64,000 bases of DNA, from the NCBI GenBank assembly GCA_029449235.1, contig JANATG010000013.1:1426001-1490000 (forward strand). Reading direction: 5' to 3'. This DNA is from Linnemannia schmuckeri. Its lineage: Eukaryota; Mortierellomycota; Mortierellomycetes; Mortierellales; Mortierellaceae. This document shows, in pieces, positions 23,931 through 36,100 of the stretch. The position numbers and the translations under genes were made by a program. Numbering within the stretch: position 1 is the first letter of the stretch; the number at the start of each line of letters is the position of its first letter. The notes under the pieces were generated by a model, which was not told the DNA's origin, searched no databases, and saw only the letters and a list, made by a program, of their open reading frames with translations.

Positions 23931-24525
23931 TATAACTCTGTGTATTATACCACCTACTACTGCGATGATAATAGACGTCGCGTTGCCTTATTGTCCTAGC
24001 CACGTCTTGCCTCGTTATCTTTTCACGTCTGATATCACTTGGATAAGATGTAAGAGAGGCTCCGACTGAAAACAAAGTCGATATTTTGTCAGTATTTTTT
24101 TTCTTGTGGTTCAAGTGACCCGTGCAGCATGAGGCTCTTTTCTTTCCTTTTATTCCGTTTCCCTGCGCACCAATTCCGTGCCTCCTCTTTCGTCCAATCA
24201 ATAGCTTCGCTTGAGTCTTCGCCATCTTTACGTCGCCAGATCAACAGCCTCCGCAATTCCGGATCAGAATACATAAAGCACCTCAATCCTCCACTTCGTT
24301 TTTTTTAGGCTCTTCACTCGACTCAATCTATCATTCCTCCCTCATTGTTTCTTTTCCATTTGCTCCGTCCTCGCCGTTCACCATACCTTCATCCATTTCC
24401 CCAACTATTGCCTTCTGTTTTTCAAACGAAAACACACGTCCCTACATAAACGTTTCTTCTCTGACCTCTCTTATTTTCTTCCGGAGAAAAAACAAAAAAA
24501 AAAAAAAAAAAAAAAAAAGTGAAAA

Positions 24526-24714
24526 ATGGCCCCTCGTCGCGCCCTTTTTCCAATGACCCTTGACACAGACATTATTCTCGAGATCACCGTTATAGAAAAC
24601 AAATATCATTCTCCTCTTTACAGCGCAATGGAGTCTCAACGTCCGCCTAGACTCACACATTGTTGCCCTCTTCCCATATACATCCTTCTTTTTTGTCTTT
24701 TATTTACCTGCTGA
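24526..24714 (+). pseudogene. Remnant of a short zinc-finger gene
   Basis: Upstream DNA (24090-24360) matches the promoter of the 12663 gene, and 'gcaatggagtctcaacgtcc' at 24627 matches the first-finger codons of that gene ('gcgatggagtctcaccgtcc' at 13031). The open frame encodes no finger, and the acidic N-terminal region is gone, with an A-run at 24489-24519 nearby. It is a decayed copy in the position expected between NACHT and long zinc-finger genes. Confidence 0.6.
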
Positions 24715-26300
24715 ACCGACAGATTATTAAAGCGAGTGAAAGATAGGTAAAAAGGAAAAAAAAAGGAGTGGACGACGCCATTGTTGTTGTTATCGAACCA
24801 AATGTACTAATACAAGTATCCTCTTTTTCTCTTTCTATCTTTTTCACCCACTGTCGATGTCTGTCATTTTCTTATTTCTCATTTGCTTTTAAACCTTTGT
24901 GCTTTTGCCCCTCTCTTCTTTTTTATATAATTTGTATTTGATTGTGAATGCGATTGTCAGTCAATGCTCCCTTCCCACCCACTGTATCTGTCGTCACTGA
25001 TTTTTTTTTTCGTACTTTGACCCGAAGAAACATCTTAACCAGGGGTTCTGCTATTTTTCTACTTAATGCCTGCCCATGGACAGAAGGAACAGACTTTGTA
25101 GAAGGATCAGACTAAACAGGGGGGAAAAGATCCAGCCAGGGGTATACTTTTTTTTATCAAAAGGTGCCCATGGTTCAATGCTACTGCACACCCAAATGAG
25201 CCACGTATGTATGATTTTTCCTTCTGTGGGACCGGACCATGCCTTTTTTAGCAACAGCCAGTCGTTAACCTCCCCCTCAACATTCTCTCCTTCCTTACCC
25301 TTGTTTCGATATTTATCATTTTGTCTCCACCATCCGCGCAGTTCCTCTCTTCCATCTCTTACCCTTACGGGTTCATATGCGAAAAATGGATGCTATTTTG
25401 AAACATCGCACAGTTGCGGTTCGAATGGCCACAGTTGTTCAGCTTCCTCTCGCCCCATATTTTCCCCCTTCGGTTCATCTCTGTTGGATTAAAGAATCGA
25501 TTAGCAAAAAGTCGGCAGGAACATTAGAGGAACAATGTCAAATTGGCACAAAGTAATAGTTAATACGTTTCCAACCCCATTCCATTCATTCTCACTCAAT
25601 GCAAAGGCAGGAGGAAGGGCAGGGGCCTGCCACTTTTTCGCCTTCACATATGTTAGGAAAGCCAGAGAACGAAAGAGTGTTCCATGATCTTTTTTCTTTT
25701 CTTTTTTTCTCTTCCCATTGTAGGTGCACATGGCCAAGTTACCAAATCTTAATTTTGTTTATAGTGTTTGGTGCCGAGGGTTGCTCTGTCCCCTCTCCCC
25801 CATCCCTCTTCCTCTCATTTCGCAAAACACCACTTCTTTGCCGTTCCCTATCATTTCTCATTTATTCGCCTTCCATATCTAAGACCAACAGTACACTACC
25901 CTGCCAATCCCCTGTGCGCTTCTCCACTTCTTCGCCGTTGTACTCCTGTTGTGTGCCTGTTCAAATATGTTTTTCATTTCTCGTTTATAATGTTCTATGA
26001 TATCTTTGCATATATAAGAGCTCTGGCCCCTCCCGCCCTTTTCCCTTTCTCCTTGTCTTTCTTGACCGTTACTTCTTTCCTGTATTCTCTTTCCTCGCTC
26101 TCAGCCCCTCCCTTTCTCTCTTGTTCTTTTTCCTTATTTTTCCCATACCTGTTTTTTAAACACTTCAATTCCAAACACACCATATCCACTCTCGTCTCCT
26201 ACTTTGCCTAATTCTAGCCTGGATCACTACACTTCACAGCTGCTATCCAACTCCACCTTCGTCCTCCTCTTCCCCGCACTAACCACTGTGGAGGGGCAGC
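24715..26300. other. Spacer and upstream region of the 26301 gene
   Basis: Non-coding and pyrimidine-rich. It aligns in parts with 13530-14900 upstream of the paralogue at 14905. Confidence 0.5.
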
Positions 26301-28902
26301 ATGTCCGCTCGGAACTACACCTGGCCACAGACTCATGGTAGCGCTAGGAGCAGTGACCACAACCCAGAGGCAGCTGGGGCCTCTTCCTCCTCTGGCCCAA
26401 GCTCCCATGGACAGTCCGACGCCCCGTCTGGTCAATGCAACCCCATCGTGACTTCGGAGGGATTCATCTCTTACTCCGTCTCTTCTTCCGCACCTGTCCT
26501 TCAAGGAACGTACACAGAAGTCTCCAGCTCCTTTGCTTTCACCCGTGGGGGTCACCACAAGGCGCACACCATGACAACTGTTTCAGTCAACTGTTATTGG
26601 ACGTCGCGCAATAAATGGACCGCCAATCGAGAAGTCAACGCTAAACCTCGACGACATGACATTCAGCACGACGACCCGCACCCCCATCCCCTAGTAACGA
26701 TCTACAAAGCCACCTTAGAATCCATTGAATCTGATCCTCGTCCCCCTTTCCAGCATGACGCTTCTTCAATCCAGGCTGCCCTCGATCGTGCCCAACCGGT
26801 ACTGAACGAACAACTCAGGGCCGTGTCTGAATCGGACGGAGTTCATCTTGTATGCGATTTCGTGTTTTACGGCCACCGTACTTATGATGACAAGCCAGTC
26901 GAAGTGCTCATATCCATTGAGTTCTACCAGGCGCCCTGGCGAACGAGAACAAAGTTATGGAATTGGCGCGGATCCCTGATCATCACGACCGGTCCTTGGT
27001 ATGAGGCGACTGGCCGCAAGGACACGCATGCCTTTGACGAGTTCTTCCCTATCGCTCCGCTTCCTTTCAGTTTTCACCTGCCCCCGCCTCAAGGCACTCC
27101 CGCCGCATCCAGCAATGCCCTCCAGCAGCCCACGATTTTGTATGAAGCCTTCTGGGGTCCGCGCGCTGTGCTGTTCCACACTGTACAGTCCACCGTCATC
27201 GCACATTCTGTTCCTGACAGTGCCGGTAAAAATTCCCTTGTTGGCTCCAGCCCTGTCGCCAGCCCTGTCGCCAGCTCTGACCCCAAGGGCTCTGGCTCGT
27301 ATCTTGGCTCCGACACGGATAGCATCCCGCCGACGGACGACTCGTCATCCTCTATTGATAACGATGGCGGGGGGTCACCCTCTGTTGACAACGATGGCGA
27401 AGGATCACCCTCATCTGTTCCTTCCGGTTTTGACGCTTGGTGGTCTCATTTGGATCCGTGGTCTAAGGAGATACTTCACTCCCTAATCACCTCAAGTCCC
27501 TCGCAGGTAGAATCATTGTCGTCTCTCTTCGACCAACGTGTCACCCAGCCATCCCAGACAGAAGCGCCTCTTTCATCTGCATGTGTCTCTCCAAAGCGAG
27601 CCCTACTGCCTAGTGTTGTCCTGAGAAGGGCCAGTGGCCTCAGTGACGAGACTGACAGCACCGCTGATGATAGTCTCTTTTTGAACGACGCGTGGCGTTC
27701 ATACAATAATGATTCAGTGGGGGGCCACTTGGGCGCTAACCCCCAGGCCAAGCCCATCGTCACCACTGATGGATCCGGATTCACTGCGTCGATGCAACCC
27801 GTTGCTTTCACCCAACCCACGAGAACTATGCTACGGCCTGGTATGCCCTCATGAAGCTACTTTGGATCTCATATTGTCGAATAACTTAACATTAAGGTTT
27901 ATTTACCATGTTGATTAACCATTTCAAAACGGCTGCCCTCCTACCTTTCCTCCTCATTTAGATGCATGTCACTCTTTGAATCAGACCCAGTCGTTCGTTA
28001 ACCCTGCAGAACTAACAAAGAGGGTTGCGTCTGTTTCAAGCCCTGATGCCACCGACGCTGACGCCACCGATACTGACGACGGTGACGATGCCACCGACAT
28101 CATTGATGATAAAGACTCCTCCTCCAAGTCTAAGGATACCGACGGTGATGATGATCCCTCCGATGCGTCTATAGATACCCCTGACGGTGATGATTCCTCC
28201 TCCAAGTCTATGGATACCGACGGCTACGACGATTTCTCTTCCGAGTCTAAGGCTACCGACAGCGACGATCATTCATCTTCCGAGCCTATGAATAGCGACA
28301 CTGAGGAGGAAGTTCATAACCATCCTCTCCCCAACGTCATTGAGGCAATTGACCAGGAACCAGTGGTAGATTATTATGGCATCTGTCCCGAGACTGAGCC
28401 TAACGCTACTGGCACCGGCAACAACAATGATAAGTCTTCTCCCACGTCCACTTCCAACTGTCAAGATCATGCACTCCCAGTTCTCAGCACCATACAGACA
28501 AGGACTACCAATACCAAGCCTGCAGAGATCACCAAGCTCAAGTCTGGAAGGAAAGCCGTGACCAAACGTCCGGCGACCTTCCCATGCCCAGTTCGTGACT
28601 GTACGGAGGAGCCATATACCACGCGGTACAGCTTGGAGTCCCATATGAACTCAACACACGGCGATTATGCTTACCAGTGCGACTTCTGCATCAAAGTCTA
28701 CAGTCGATATGGCGACTGCACTCGACATGAGGACAGCGAGCATCGAGGGAAGAAATGGAGGTGCAAGTGCCTCAAGGCGTACACCAGAAAGCCATCTGGC
28801 AAACAGCGAGAAGGTTGCAAAAACGGACGCAAACATTTCTTCAAGATCGTCTTCCTTAACCCCGAACCATGCCCACTCCTGGTCCCGAATGTCAATTCTT
28901 GA
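26301..28902 (+). CDS. Long zinc-finger protein with unrecognised N-terminal domain
   Basis: Two exons are predicted: 26301-27840 and 27962-28902 (donor CCTG|GTATGC, acceptor CATTTAG|ATGCA, phase 1), giving 826 residues. The intron position is shared with the 14905 gene. The N-terminal family domain is present but diverged (SFAFTRGGHHKAH, CDFVFYGHRTYDDKPVEVLIS, IEFYQAPWRTRTKLWNWRG, WYEATG). The middle is Ser/Asp-rich; in exon 2 a tandem DGDDSSSKSMDTDG-type unit is repeated about four times. C-terminal fingers are FPCPVRDC ending HMNSTH, YQCDFCIKVYSRYGDC ending HEDSEH, and WRCKCLKAYTRKPSGK. All three keep Cys/His ligands. Its position after the short-finger remnant repeats the order seen at 12.6-16.9 kb. 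Confidence 0.75.
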
Positions 28903-29148
28903 AAATGAAATGGACGTTTTTCTCCTATACACCTTATTTTGTGTATATTGTTCATATGTATTATACCTAGCAGAGCAGCAGTACTTGCACGTATAACATT
29001 CACCATAAAAACACAAAAAAAAACAACGATACAAAAAGCATACTGTCCATCTTGTTTTTCAGCTCTTTTTGATTGATATCGCACTGTTCTTTGGGCCTTT
29101 GTTTTTGAGTATCCCTTTGTCTGTCTACCCCTTGAAAAAAAAAATTTC
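28903..29148. other. 3' flank of the long zinc-finger gene
   Basis: AT-rich, no gene. It ends at the piggyBac terminal repeat. Confidence 0.4.
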
Positions 29149-29189
29149 GACCAGAAATTCTGGTCCAATTTTTTTTATTCAATCACATA

Positions 29190-30674
29190 TTAAGAGGAAT
29201 GGGTATGATATTGGCGGAACCAGTTGGATGTGGGTTTAAAACAAAGGGAAACATCGCACTTTACACAAATAACGTTGGTCCGTCTACGTCTGGAAGGCAC
29301 TCCTTGCTTTTTGTCTTGGGTGGCACACCAGACACAGTTGCGCTCCTTTTCGATGTAGTTAGGCATATGACCACCTTCATAGAAGCGGGCGGGGTCAATG
29401 GCGTATTTGTGCTTGGTGACATAGGCTGCTGGTCGGTTTGGCTGTTCGGGTTGGGGATCCACTGATTGTTGAGAAGAGGATGATCGTGGGCGTTTGTGTC
29501 CTGGTCTTGTGATAGTGAAGTCGAGTGATTCCTCCTCGGCAAATGCATGCTCTTGAAGTTGTTGTATTAAGGCTAGACGGAACTCGCGGTGGGACCCCTT
29601 TGCATTTTTTTCCTTGGAGTGGATAGTGCGCATGATGTAGGTGTTGATGGTAGCGGTGTCCAGTAGCCAAAGAAATAAGGGAAACCAGTTTCTGAGTGTG
29701 CGCATCTGGGTTGTGTAGTACTGTCGGAGCTGGTCAGCAATATCCACTCCTCCCATATGGTAATTGTAGTCGTTGATGACGTGTGGAATGTGAAGCAGCT
29801 TGCGATGGGCGTCTCCAAAGACTCGACGGACCTTGTCGGCATTGGTACTTGTGGTTCGCGGCTTTCTCCTCTCCTTCTCAACATACCACTCGGAGCTATG
29901 AATGGAATGGATCGTTGACAGCATGGTAACAGGGCCGTTGTCCATCCATAAAAGAACAAGCACATTATTGACGATGACAGCCCCTTTCTCATCCCAATCC
30001 AGACGCGCATCCTTGTATCCCTTCAGCTCTGGAGGGAAAGAGGGTGAATGGGTTTGGCAGGTCCCACAGGCCCTGATCTCTCTGGTGCGTAGGTTCTTGA
30101 AGAGAGGAATGGTTGAAAAGTAATTATCCATGTACACGTTGAAGACGTGCGTGTCAAAGGGTAGTTGCTCGACCAAGTGCATGACTTTCCGACCAGTCAT
30201 AGAGAGGTGCTCATCATCGACAGCACCATGGGTGGGTATTTCATTGGCTTGAGATATGCGGGACTCGGGCAGGAAGGAGTAGGTGCGGCCAGCGTCGCAA
30301 AGAGCAAGGATCTTGTATCCCACAGGAGTTGGCTTGCCCTTCAAACGATACGTGTGTTGACTGCGACCTCCAAATCGAACTACCATCTTGTCCAGAGAAA
30401 CGCATGTTTGCGGAACATAATGCTTCTGTGATGCGGATTGAACATGGTCCATAAGCGGTTGCACGTTGTCATAGTAGTTAACGTGAGGAGTGGTGTGATC
30501 AGAAACATGGAGAAATCGTTTGATCTGTTCAAAGCGGACCAGAGTCATAAGAGAGCTAATCTTGTGGATAGGAAAACGGTGGTCTTTTGCCCAATAGTCT
30601 CTCAGCTGGGGTGAAAGGAAGATATCTCGGTAGAGAAGAAGAGCAAGAAATTTCAAAAACTCAGATCTTGTCAA
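29190..30674 (-). CDS. piggyBac-like transposase, main part
   Basis: 494 codons of a DDE transposase of the piggyBac family (cut-and-paste transposition). The conserved acidic residues are visible: D95 in SLDKMVVRF, D183 in MDNYFST, and D311/D314 in GGVDIADQL. LLWMDNGPVTMLSTIH is also typical of the family. The C-terminus has a Cys-rich zinc-binding domain (CVWCATQ, then VICVKCDVSLC). The listed start is a TTG; the frame in fact continues upstream (HWSPLTRSEF), which is the usual family motif before the catalytic core. It reaches the 5' exons only through a 1-base frame change near 30719, so this copy is probably non-autonomous or carries a sequence error. Confidence 0.85.
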   Translation of the reverse strand: MTRSEFLKFLALLLYRDIFLSPQLRDYWAKDHRFPIHKISSLMTLVRFEQIKRFLHVSDHTTPHVNYYDNVQPLMDHVQSASQKHYVPQTCVSLDKMVVRFGGRSQHTYRLKGKPTPVGYKILALCDAGRTYSFLPESRISQANEIPTHGAVDDEHLSMTGRKVMHLVEQLPFDTHVFNVYMDNYFSTIPLFKNLRTREIRACGTCQTHSPSFPPELKGYKDARLDWDEKGAVIVNNVLVLLWMDNGPVTMLSTIHSIHSSEWYVEKERRKPRTTSTNADKVRRVFGDAHRKLLHIPHVINDYNYHMGGVDIADQLRQYYTTQMRTLRNWFPLFLWLLDTATINTYIMRTIHSKEKNAKGSHREFRLALIQQLQEHAFAEEESLDFTITRPGHKRPRSSSSQQSVDPQPEQPNRPAAYVTKHKYAIDPARFYEGGHMPNYIEKERNCVWCATQDKKQGVPSRRRRTNVICVKCDVSLCFKPTSNWFRQYHTHSS

Positions 30675-30719
30675 GGGAGACCAATGTCGTTGAGCAGCAG
30701 TACTGGGCGTTTGGATTCA

Positions 30720-31655
30720 GCGTAACGATTGGAGTTATTTACGATAGTACCGAGGATATGGTCAGGGAAGAAGAGGCGAAAAAAGAATAAGGGTGTTGGG
30801 TCTAATTTGACAGAATCTGGGATGTAATGTACATAGGAGTCGTGATGGAATCGTGAGGTTGATGCCAGAGCTACTCCTGGTGGTTGAGTTGTTGCATGCT
30901 GGTTGATGGGATGGTAAACTGGTAAAGAAGGAAGTCCTACAGGTTCGGGGCACTACACGCAGAGAGTGAGGAATAGGTTGTTCGATCAATATGAGTAGCA
31001 AAGGCTTATTGAAAGAGGACTGAGCAACAAAAAAAAAGATGTTAACAGCATTGCTATTCAAGAGTGACAAAACGAACCAAAAAAAAAAAAAGAGAGACAT
31101 ACCTTGCTTCGCCCAATGGTGCTTCTCCAGTCCCATTGTCTCCTGGAGCCCCATTCAGTCCTGCGCGGCCCTTACCTCGTCCACCACGGCCACCACGGCA
31201 CCTCGGCCACCACGTTTACCTCTACCACCACGGCCTCCTCTTCCTCCTCTGCCTCCTTTAGCTCCATCTCCGCCTAGGCCTCCATCACCCCCATCACCAC
31301 CTTGATCACCACCATCTCCACCCACTCCTCCATCTCCACCAGGTCCACCCTCTAGCACTCCATCTCCTCCAGGTCCACCTTCTCCACCTGGTCCACCTTG
31401 GGTAGTACCCTCTCCTCCTTCACCTCCTTCCCCTCCAGCAGCTCCTACAATCTCAGGTGCATCGTCGAATTGTTCCTGATCCGAATCACCCAACACTTCT
31501 CGATGAGAGAGAACATGTGTCAGTGAACCACCTTCCTTCATCTCCTCCAGGTCACCAAGGAACATTCTGGGGGTGGCAAGTTGAAGACTGTGCAAGTCGG
31601 GCTGCATCTCTTCAAGGACATCTCTGCCGGGAAAGTCAATGTCAGGGTGTAGCAT
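30720..31655 (-). pseudogene. 5' exons of the piggyBac transposase
   Basis: Exon 1 is 31655-31176 (160 codons from MLHPDIDF): an acidic segment (EEMQPDLHSL, SDQEQFDDAPE) followed by long Gly-rich GGDGG and GGRGG repeats. A phase-0 intron (donor GAG|GTAAGG, acceptor TGTAG|TGCCCC at 30953) leads to exon 2, 30952 to about 30720. Exon 2 ends with the typical sequence FFPDHILGTIVNNSNRYAE before the 1-base frame break. The Gly/Arg tract is unusual for the family and may come from replication slippage. Confidence 0.6.
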
Positions 31656-31904
31656 GGGTGAAATAAGGTTCAAGAGTGATAAGCGGCAGGTGGGATGTCT
31701 TTTTTTGAGGATGATGCTACGATGAGCATCAACTTTCCTAGAGAAGGTGCAGTGGGTCGTGTAGAGGAAAACGTAACGATCATATCCTGCTATGCGATAG
31801 GGGACTAGTGACAAAATCGAAGTTATCGAAATCGTATTCTTAACAAAAAAAACCAGCCAAAATGCCAAAAAATTCGACCAGAATTTCTGGTCAAAAACAG
31901 ACAA

Positions 31905-33010
31905 TGGGATAAACAGGGAGGAGCGGGCGGGCTCAGACTGTATTCTGTGTTATGGTGACCGGGGATGAAGCAGGTAGTTTGTCAGGGATGGACATGAGAC
32001 AGAGCGAAAGAGGTGCTGTTGGGTGCCAGACAATGTTGGACAAGGAGTGCAAAGAGACAAACAAAACAGAAAAAAGACAGAGGAAATGTTTGTTCGTTTA
32101 TGCAGCAAACAGACGAATAAAACAATGCTCGAATCGCTCCCTCATTGTTTTTTTTTTCGTTTTTCGGTTTGCTCATATGTTTTTTCATGATACTTTTGTG
32201 GTGAAGATCGATCTATATCCGTTTCAGCGCATGTTTGATCAACGATCAGTGCTGTGCCTGGATCCGTCACCAGCTATGGGCTTCTTGAAGACGAAAGGTG
32301 GTTGTTACAAAGGCGAGCGAACTCATATCCGTGCTTCCACTCTTTTCCTTTTCGTCTCTGTCATCGATAGACCCATGCTTTAGATTGTACAGTATTCTTT
32401 GACGTGGTCTGTTTGTGAAACACTATTGGAAGCATTGGCAAAGAACAGGCACATGAAAATAAATATCGCAAAAAAGAGAGGGCTAACGGAAACTGCCGAC
32501 TTTTGCTCTTGTTACATCTTATTCCGCCTTCCTTGTCCATCATCACCTCCTCGACTCATTCACACCTCGATTGACATTCATCAGTCTCCTCACACAGTTG
32601 AGCCCTCCTCCTGGTCCTTCTTTCTCCTCTCTCATCGCCATTTCATAAACGCACATCAACACTAACAAAACAACAACAACACACCCTCAAGAAGGACAGC
32701 CAACTCTTTCCTTGTTTGGCGTGTCAGAGGTCTGTCCTTCGTCAGGTCTGGAGGTGGCTCTTGGCGCGCTCTGCAACAAGAAAGTCATGGCCTTGCAAGA
32801 CGTTAACATATAATTGGCTCACAAATAGATAGATAGTCCTCTTCAACAGAACAAACAGGCCCTGCCAACCCACCTCGTTGCGACCTATACAAAATAGCAG
32901 GTGCCACTCGTCAAAAAGGTAACAGAAGGGACGTGTGAAAATGGCTGTAGAAAGGAACGTTCAATTGCCTTTGCATGCTCCATATCATTTCCCAGTGCCA
33001 TTAAGAGAAT
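31905..33010 (+). repeat. NACHT-gene 5' leader repeat, copy 2
   Basis: Shares landmarks with copies 1 and 4: 'gactgtattctgtgttatgg' (31936), 'ggatggacatgag' (31987), 'gtggtctgtttgtgaaacac' (32404), 'cgcacatcaacacta' (32650), and 'ttggcgcgctctgcaacaag' (32761). It ends at the possible exon-1 ATG at 33011. Confidence 0.65.
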
Positions 33011-33153
33011 ATGTTTTTTGATGTCTCTGTCATTAGCCCTGCCGTTCCTTTGCTTGCTAGTTTCACCACAACGCCCTCAACACCCTCAACAGTTGTCCTT
33101 GGTCTTACTCGAGGTAAACTCAATTGACATCGAGATAAAATTTACTCAGAAAA

Positions 33154-36100
33154 ATGTGGCTAACTTATTTGTATTGCGTATCCAATTCTAGTAGTTGCAG
33201 CTATATCGTGTTCGTCACTTCAAGCATTTCCTCACCACCATCACTACTACTACTACTACCACCACCACTACCACCGCCAGCACCACCAACCCCGCGCAAC
33301 GCTGCTCCCTCGGACTCTGGAAAGATGAGCACACAGAGCAAGCGCCCACTTTCAGTGTCTCAGGCGGACCAGCTCGTAAAAACAAGACGCCTAGAGGATA
33401 GCTCGAGTACTGATTGTGACCTCATTAAGGCACAGGACGATCGAAAGGTTGAATCCGCTATACTCACTCTGAGGATGCACCGTCTGGGCGAGTACACGCA
33501 GCATATCTATATTGCTCCCATGGCCAAACCCAACCTCCAATCCGATGATGACACGCTGTTCCCTCTGCTGGAAAAAGTCAAGGACTTTCTTGCTAGCAAC
33601 CGTCAAGTCATGCTGATCCTTGGCGACTCTGGAGCAGGCAAGTCGACATTTAATCGGCACTTGGAACATGAGCTCTGGCAGGACTACCACCCCAGTGGTC
33701 GCATCCCATTGTTTATCAACTTGCCGGCCCTAGAGCGACCAGAGAAGGAGTTGGTCGCGGAACAGCTGAGGACGCACGACTTTACAGACGACCAGATCCG
33801 TGGGCTGAAGCAGCACAGCCAGTTCATATTGATTTGCGATGGCTACGACGAGATCCAGCTCACATCCAACCTTCACACTACAAACCTCCTCAACCGGCCG
33901 GGACAGTGGAATGTCAAGCTGCTCATCACCTGCCGCTCTCAGTATCTCGGACCAGACTATCGAGGCTGCTTTGTCCCCAAGGCGGAGGGCAAATACAATT
34001 GCGTAGCCGATGATCTCTTCATGCAGGCAGTCATTGCTCCATTCTCCAAAGAGCAGATCGAGGATTATGTCGAGCGATACGTCCCACTCGAACCGCGAAC
34101 CTGGGTTAAGGAGGATTACATGGATAAACTGACAGCTATCCCACACCTGATGGATCTAGTCAGGAACCCCTTCCTTTTGACACTTTGCTTGGAGGCGCTT
34201 CCGGATGTTGTACAGGGAAAGACCAATGTGTCGCAGCTCCGAGTCACTCGTGTTCAGCTTTACGACACTTTTGTGATTCACTGGCTTGGAGTCAACAAGC
34301 GTCGCCTGCAGGAGCACAGACTGAGCGAGGGCAAGCATTTGGCATTCGAAGGGTTGTTGGAAGACGGATTCGAGTCGAACGGAATCAGGTTTCAACAAGA
34401 CCTTGCAGCAGCGATCTTTCAGGAACAGGAAGGTAGGCCTGTTGTCGTCTACAGCCAAAGGCGCGACGGAGCCTCATGGAAGGCAGTGTTTTTTGGCTCT
34501 GATCCCGATATCTCCCTCTTACGTGAGGCCAGTCTGTTGAACCGAGTTGGGACACAGTATCGCTTTGTCCATCGATCTATCCTGGAGTATTTTTACTCCC
34601 GCACCATCTGTGGACCTGCTGGCAGCAACGATGAGTTTGATCCGCATCCTCTTCCCAACACCAGCAATGTCGGCGATCACCCACTGTCCCAAAGGAGCCT
34701 TGTCGCGGAGCCCTCGATCGTGCAGTTCTTAGCGGAGCGTGTGCAGCTGGATTCAGGATTCAAGCAACAGCTTCTTGCGCTCATTGAACAGTCCAAAATG
34801 GATGATCGTGCTGCTTGTGCTGCTGCCAACGCCATCACCATCTTGGTCAAGGCAGGAGTGCTTTTCAATGGGTCTGACCTTCGAGGCATCCGCATTCCAG
34901 GAGCTGATTTGTCTGGCGGGCAGTTCGACTCTGCTCAGCTGCAGGAGGCGGATCTGACAGGGGTCAACCTCACCAGAAGCTGGATTCGGCAGGCAGATCT
35001 TAGCAAGGCGCGGATGGAAGGGGTACAGTTCGGAGAGCTGCCATTCCTGGAGGAAAAGTTCCCTGTAATCTCAATTGCTTACTCTCCGAACGGGGAATCG
35101 TTTGCTGCGAGCCTCGGTTCTGATAACATCAGCATCTACGACACCACAACCTGGATAGTGACTCATATCCTTCGCGGGCACAATGGAAAAGTTACCGGCA
35201 TTGCTTATTCCCCCTCTGGAAAGCAGCTTGTCTCAGGCAGTCACGACTGTACAGTCCGATTGTGGAACTGCCAAACAGGAGTGGCTGATTTCGTTTTGAA
35301 GGGGCATACTGGCGCAGTTTATGCCGTGGCGTTTTCACCTTCAGGCTGTCAGATTGCCTCAGTCAGTGGTGACAGGACCGTGAGGCTGTGGGATCCTCGG
35401 ACGGGCGCCATTCTTTTTGTCTTGCAGGGTCATACTGATTGGATCTACAGCGTTGTGTATTCGCCTGATGGACGAAGCGTTTTCTCCGGAGGTCTTGACA
35501 GGATGATACGAATATTTGACGCGCACTCTGGACAGATGGGCTTGGTACTCGAGAATGAGGACTGGGCCGTTTTTTGCATAGCCTCTTCGCCTGACGGTAA
35601 GTGGATCGTTGCAGGAGGTTACAACGGTAGTTTGCAGCTGTGGGGATCAATCATCGGTATATTAGGAAAACAGTGGAGAGGCCATGTGGGTATTGTTCAA
35701 GTCGTTAGCTTTTCGCCAAATGGATTATGGATAGCCTCGTCTGGCGATGACTGTACGGTCAAGTTATGGGATGCCAATACAGGCACCCTCGTCTCAGTCT
35801 TTGCAGGTCATTATGCGTCTATTAGATCCGTTGCGTTCTCGCCGAACGGTCTGCAAATAGCATCAGGGAGCAATGATAGGAATGTGCGACTGTGGGATGT
35901 CACGACCACCAGAACACTACCGGATCTGGATATTGCTCAATCCGACCCAGTCAAAAGCGTCGCCTGTTCTTCGGATGGAAGTCGCTTTATCTCTGGCAGT
36001 AACTCTGGGACTCTGCGACAGTATGATGCCATGACAGGAGAGCCTCGTTGTTCGTTTCCATGCGGTTTCCGACAAGCCGATGTCGTAGCGATTTCGCCTG

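Larger units (their letters stand above)
29149..31892 (-). mobile_element. piggyBac-like DNA transposon
   Basis: Both ends carry the same 17-base sequence in inverted orientation: GACCAGAAATTCTGGTC at 29149-29165 and its complement at 31876-31892. The repeat is itself palindromic. The interior encodes a piggyBac-family transposase on the minus strand. A TTAA target duplication, usual for the family, was not found immediately outside these palindromes, so the true termini may be a few bases further out. The right end lies next to the NACHT leader repeat copy 2. Confidence 0.85.

Noticed and set aside
31039..31305. Plus-strand Pro-rich frame
   Set aside because: Shadow of the Gly-rich transposase exon on the minus strand.
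31656..31904. N-terminal extension of the Gly-rich frame to the transposon end
   Set aside because: It translates the terminal inverted repeat; the start at 31655 is more plausible.
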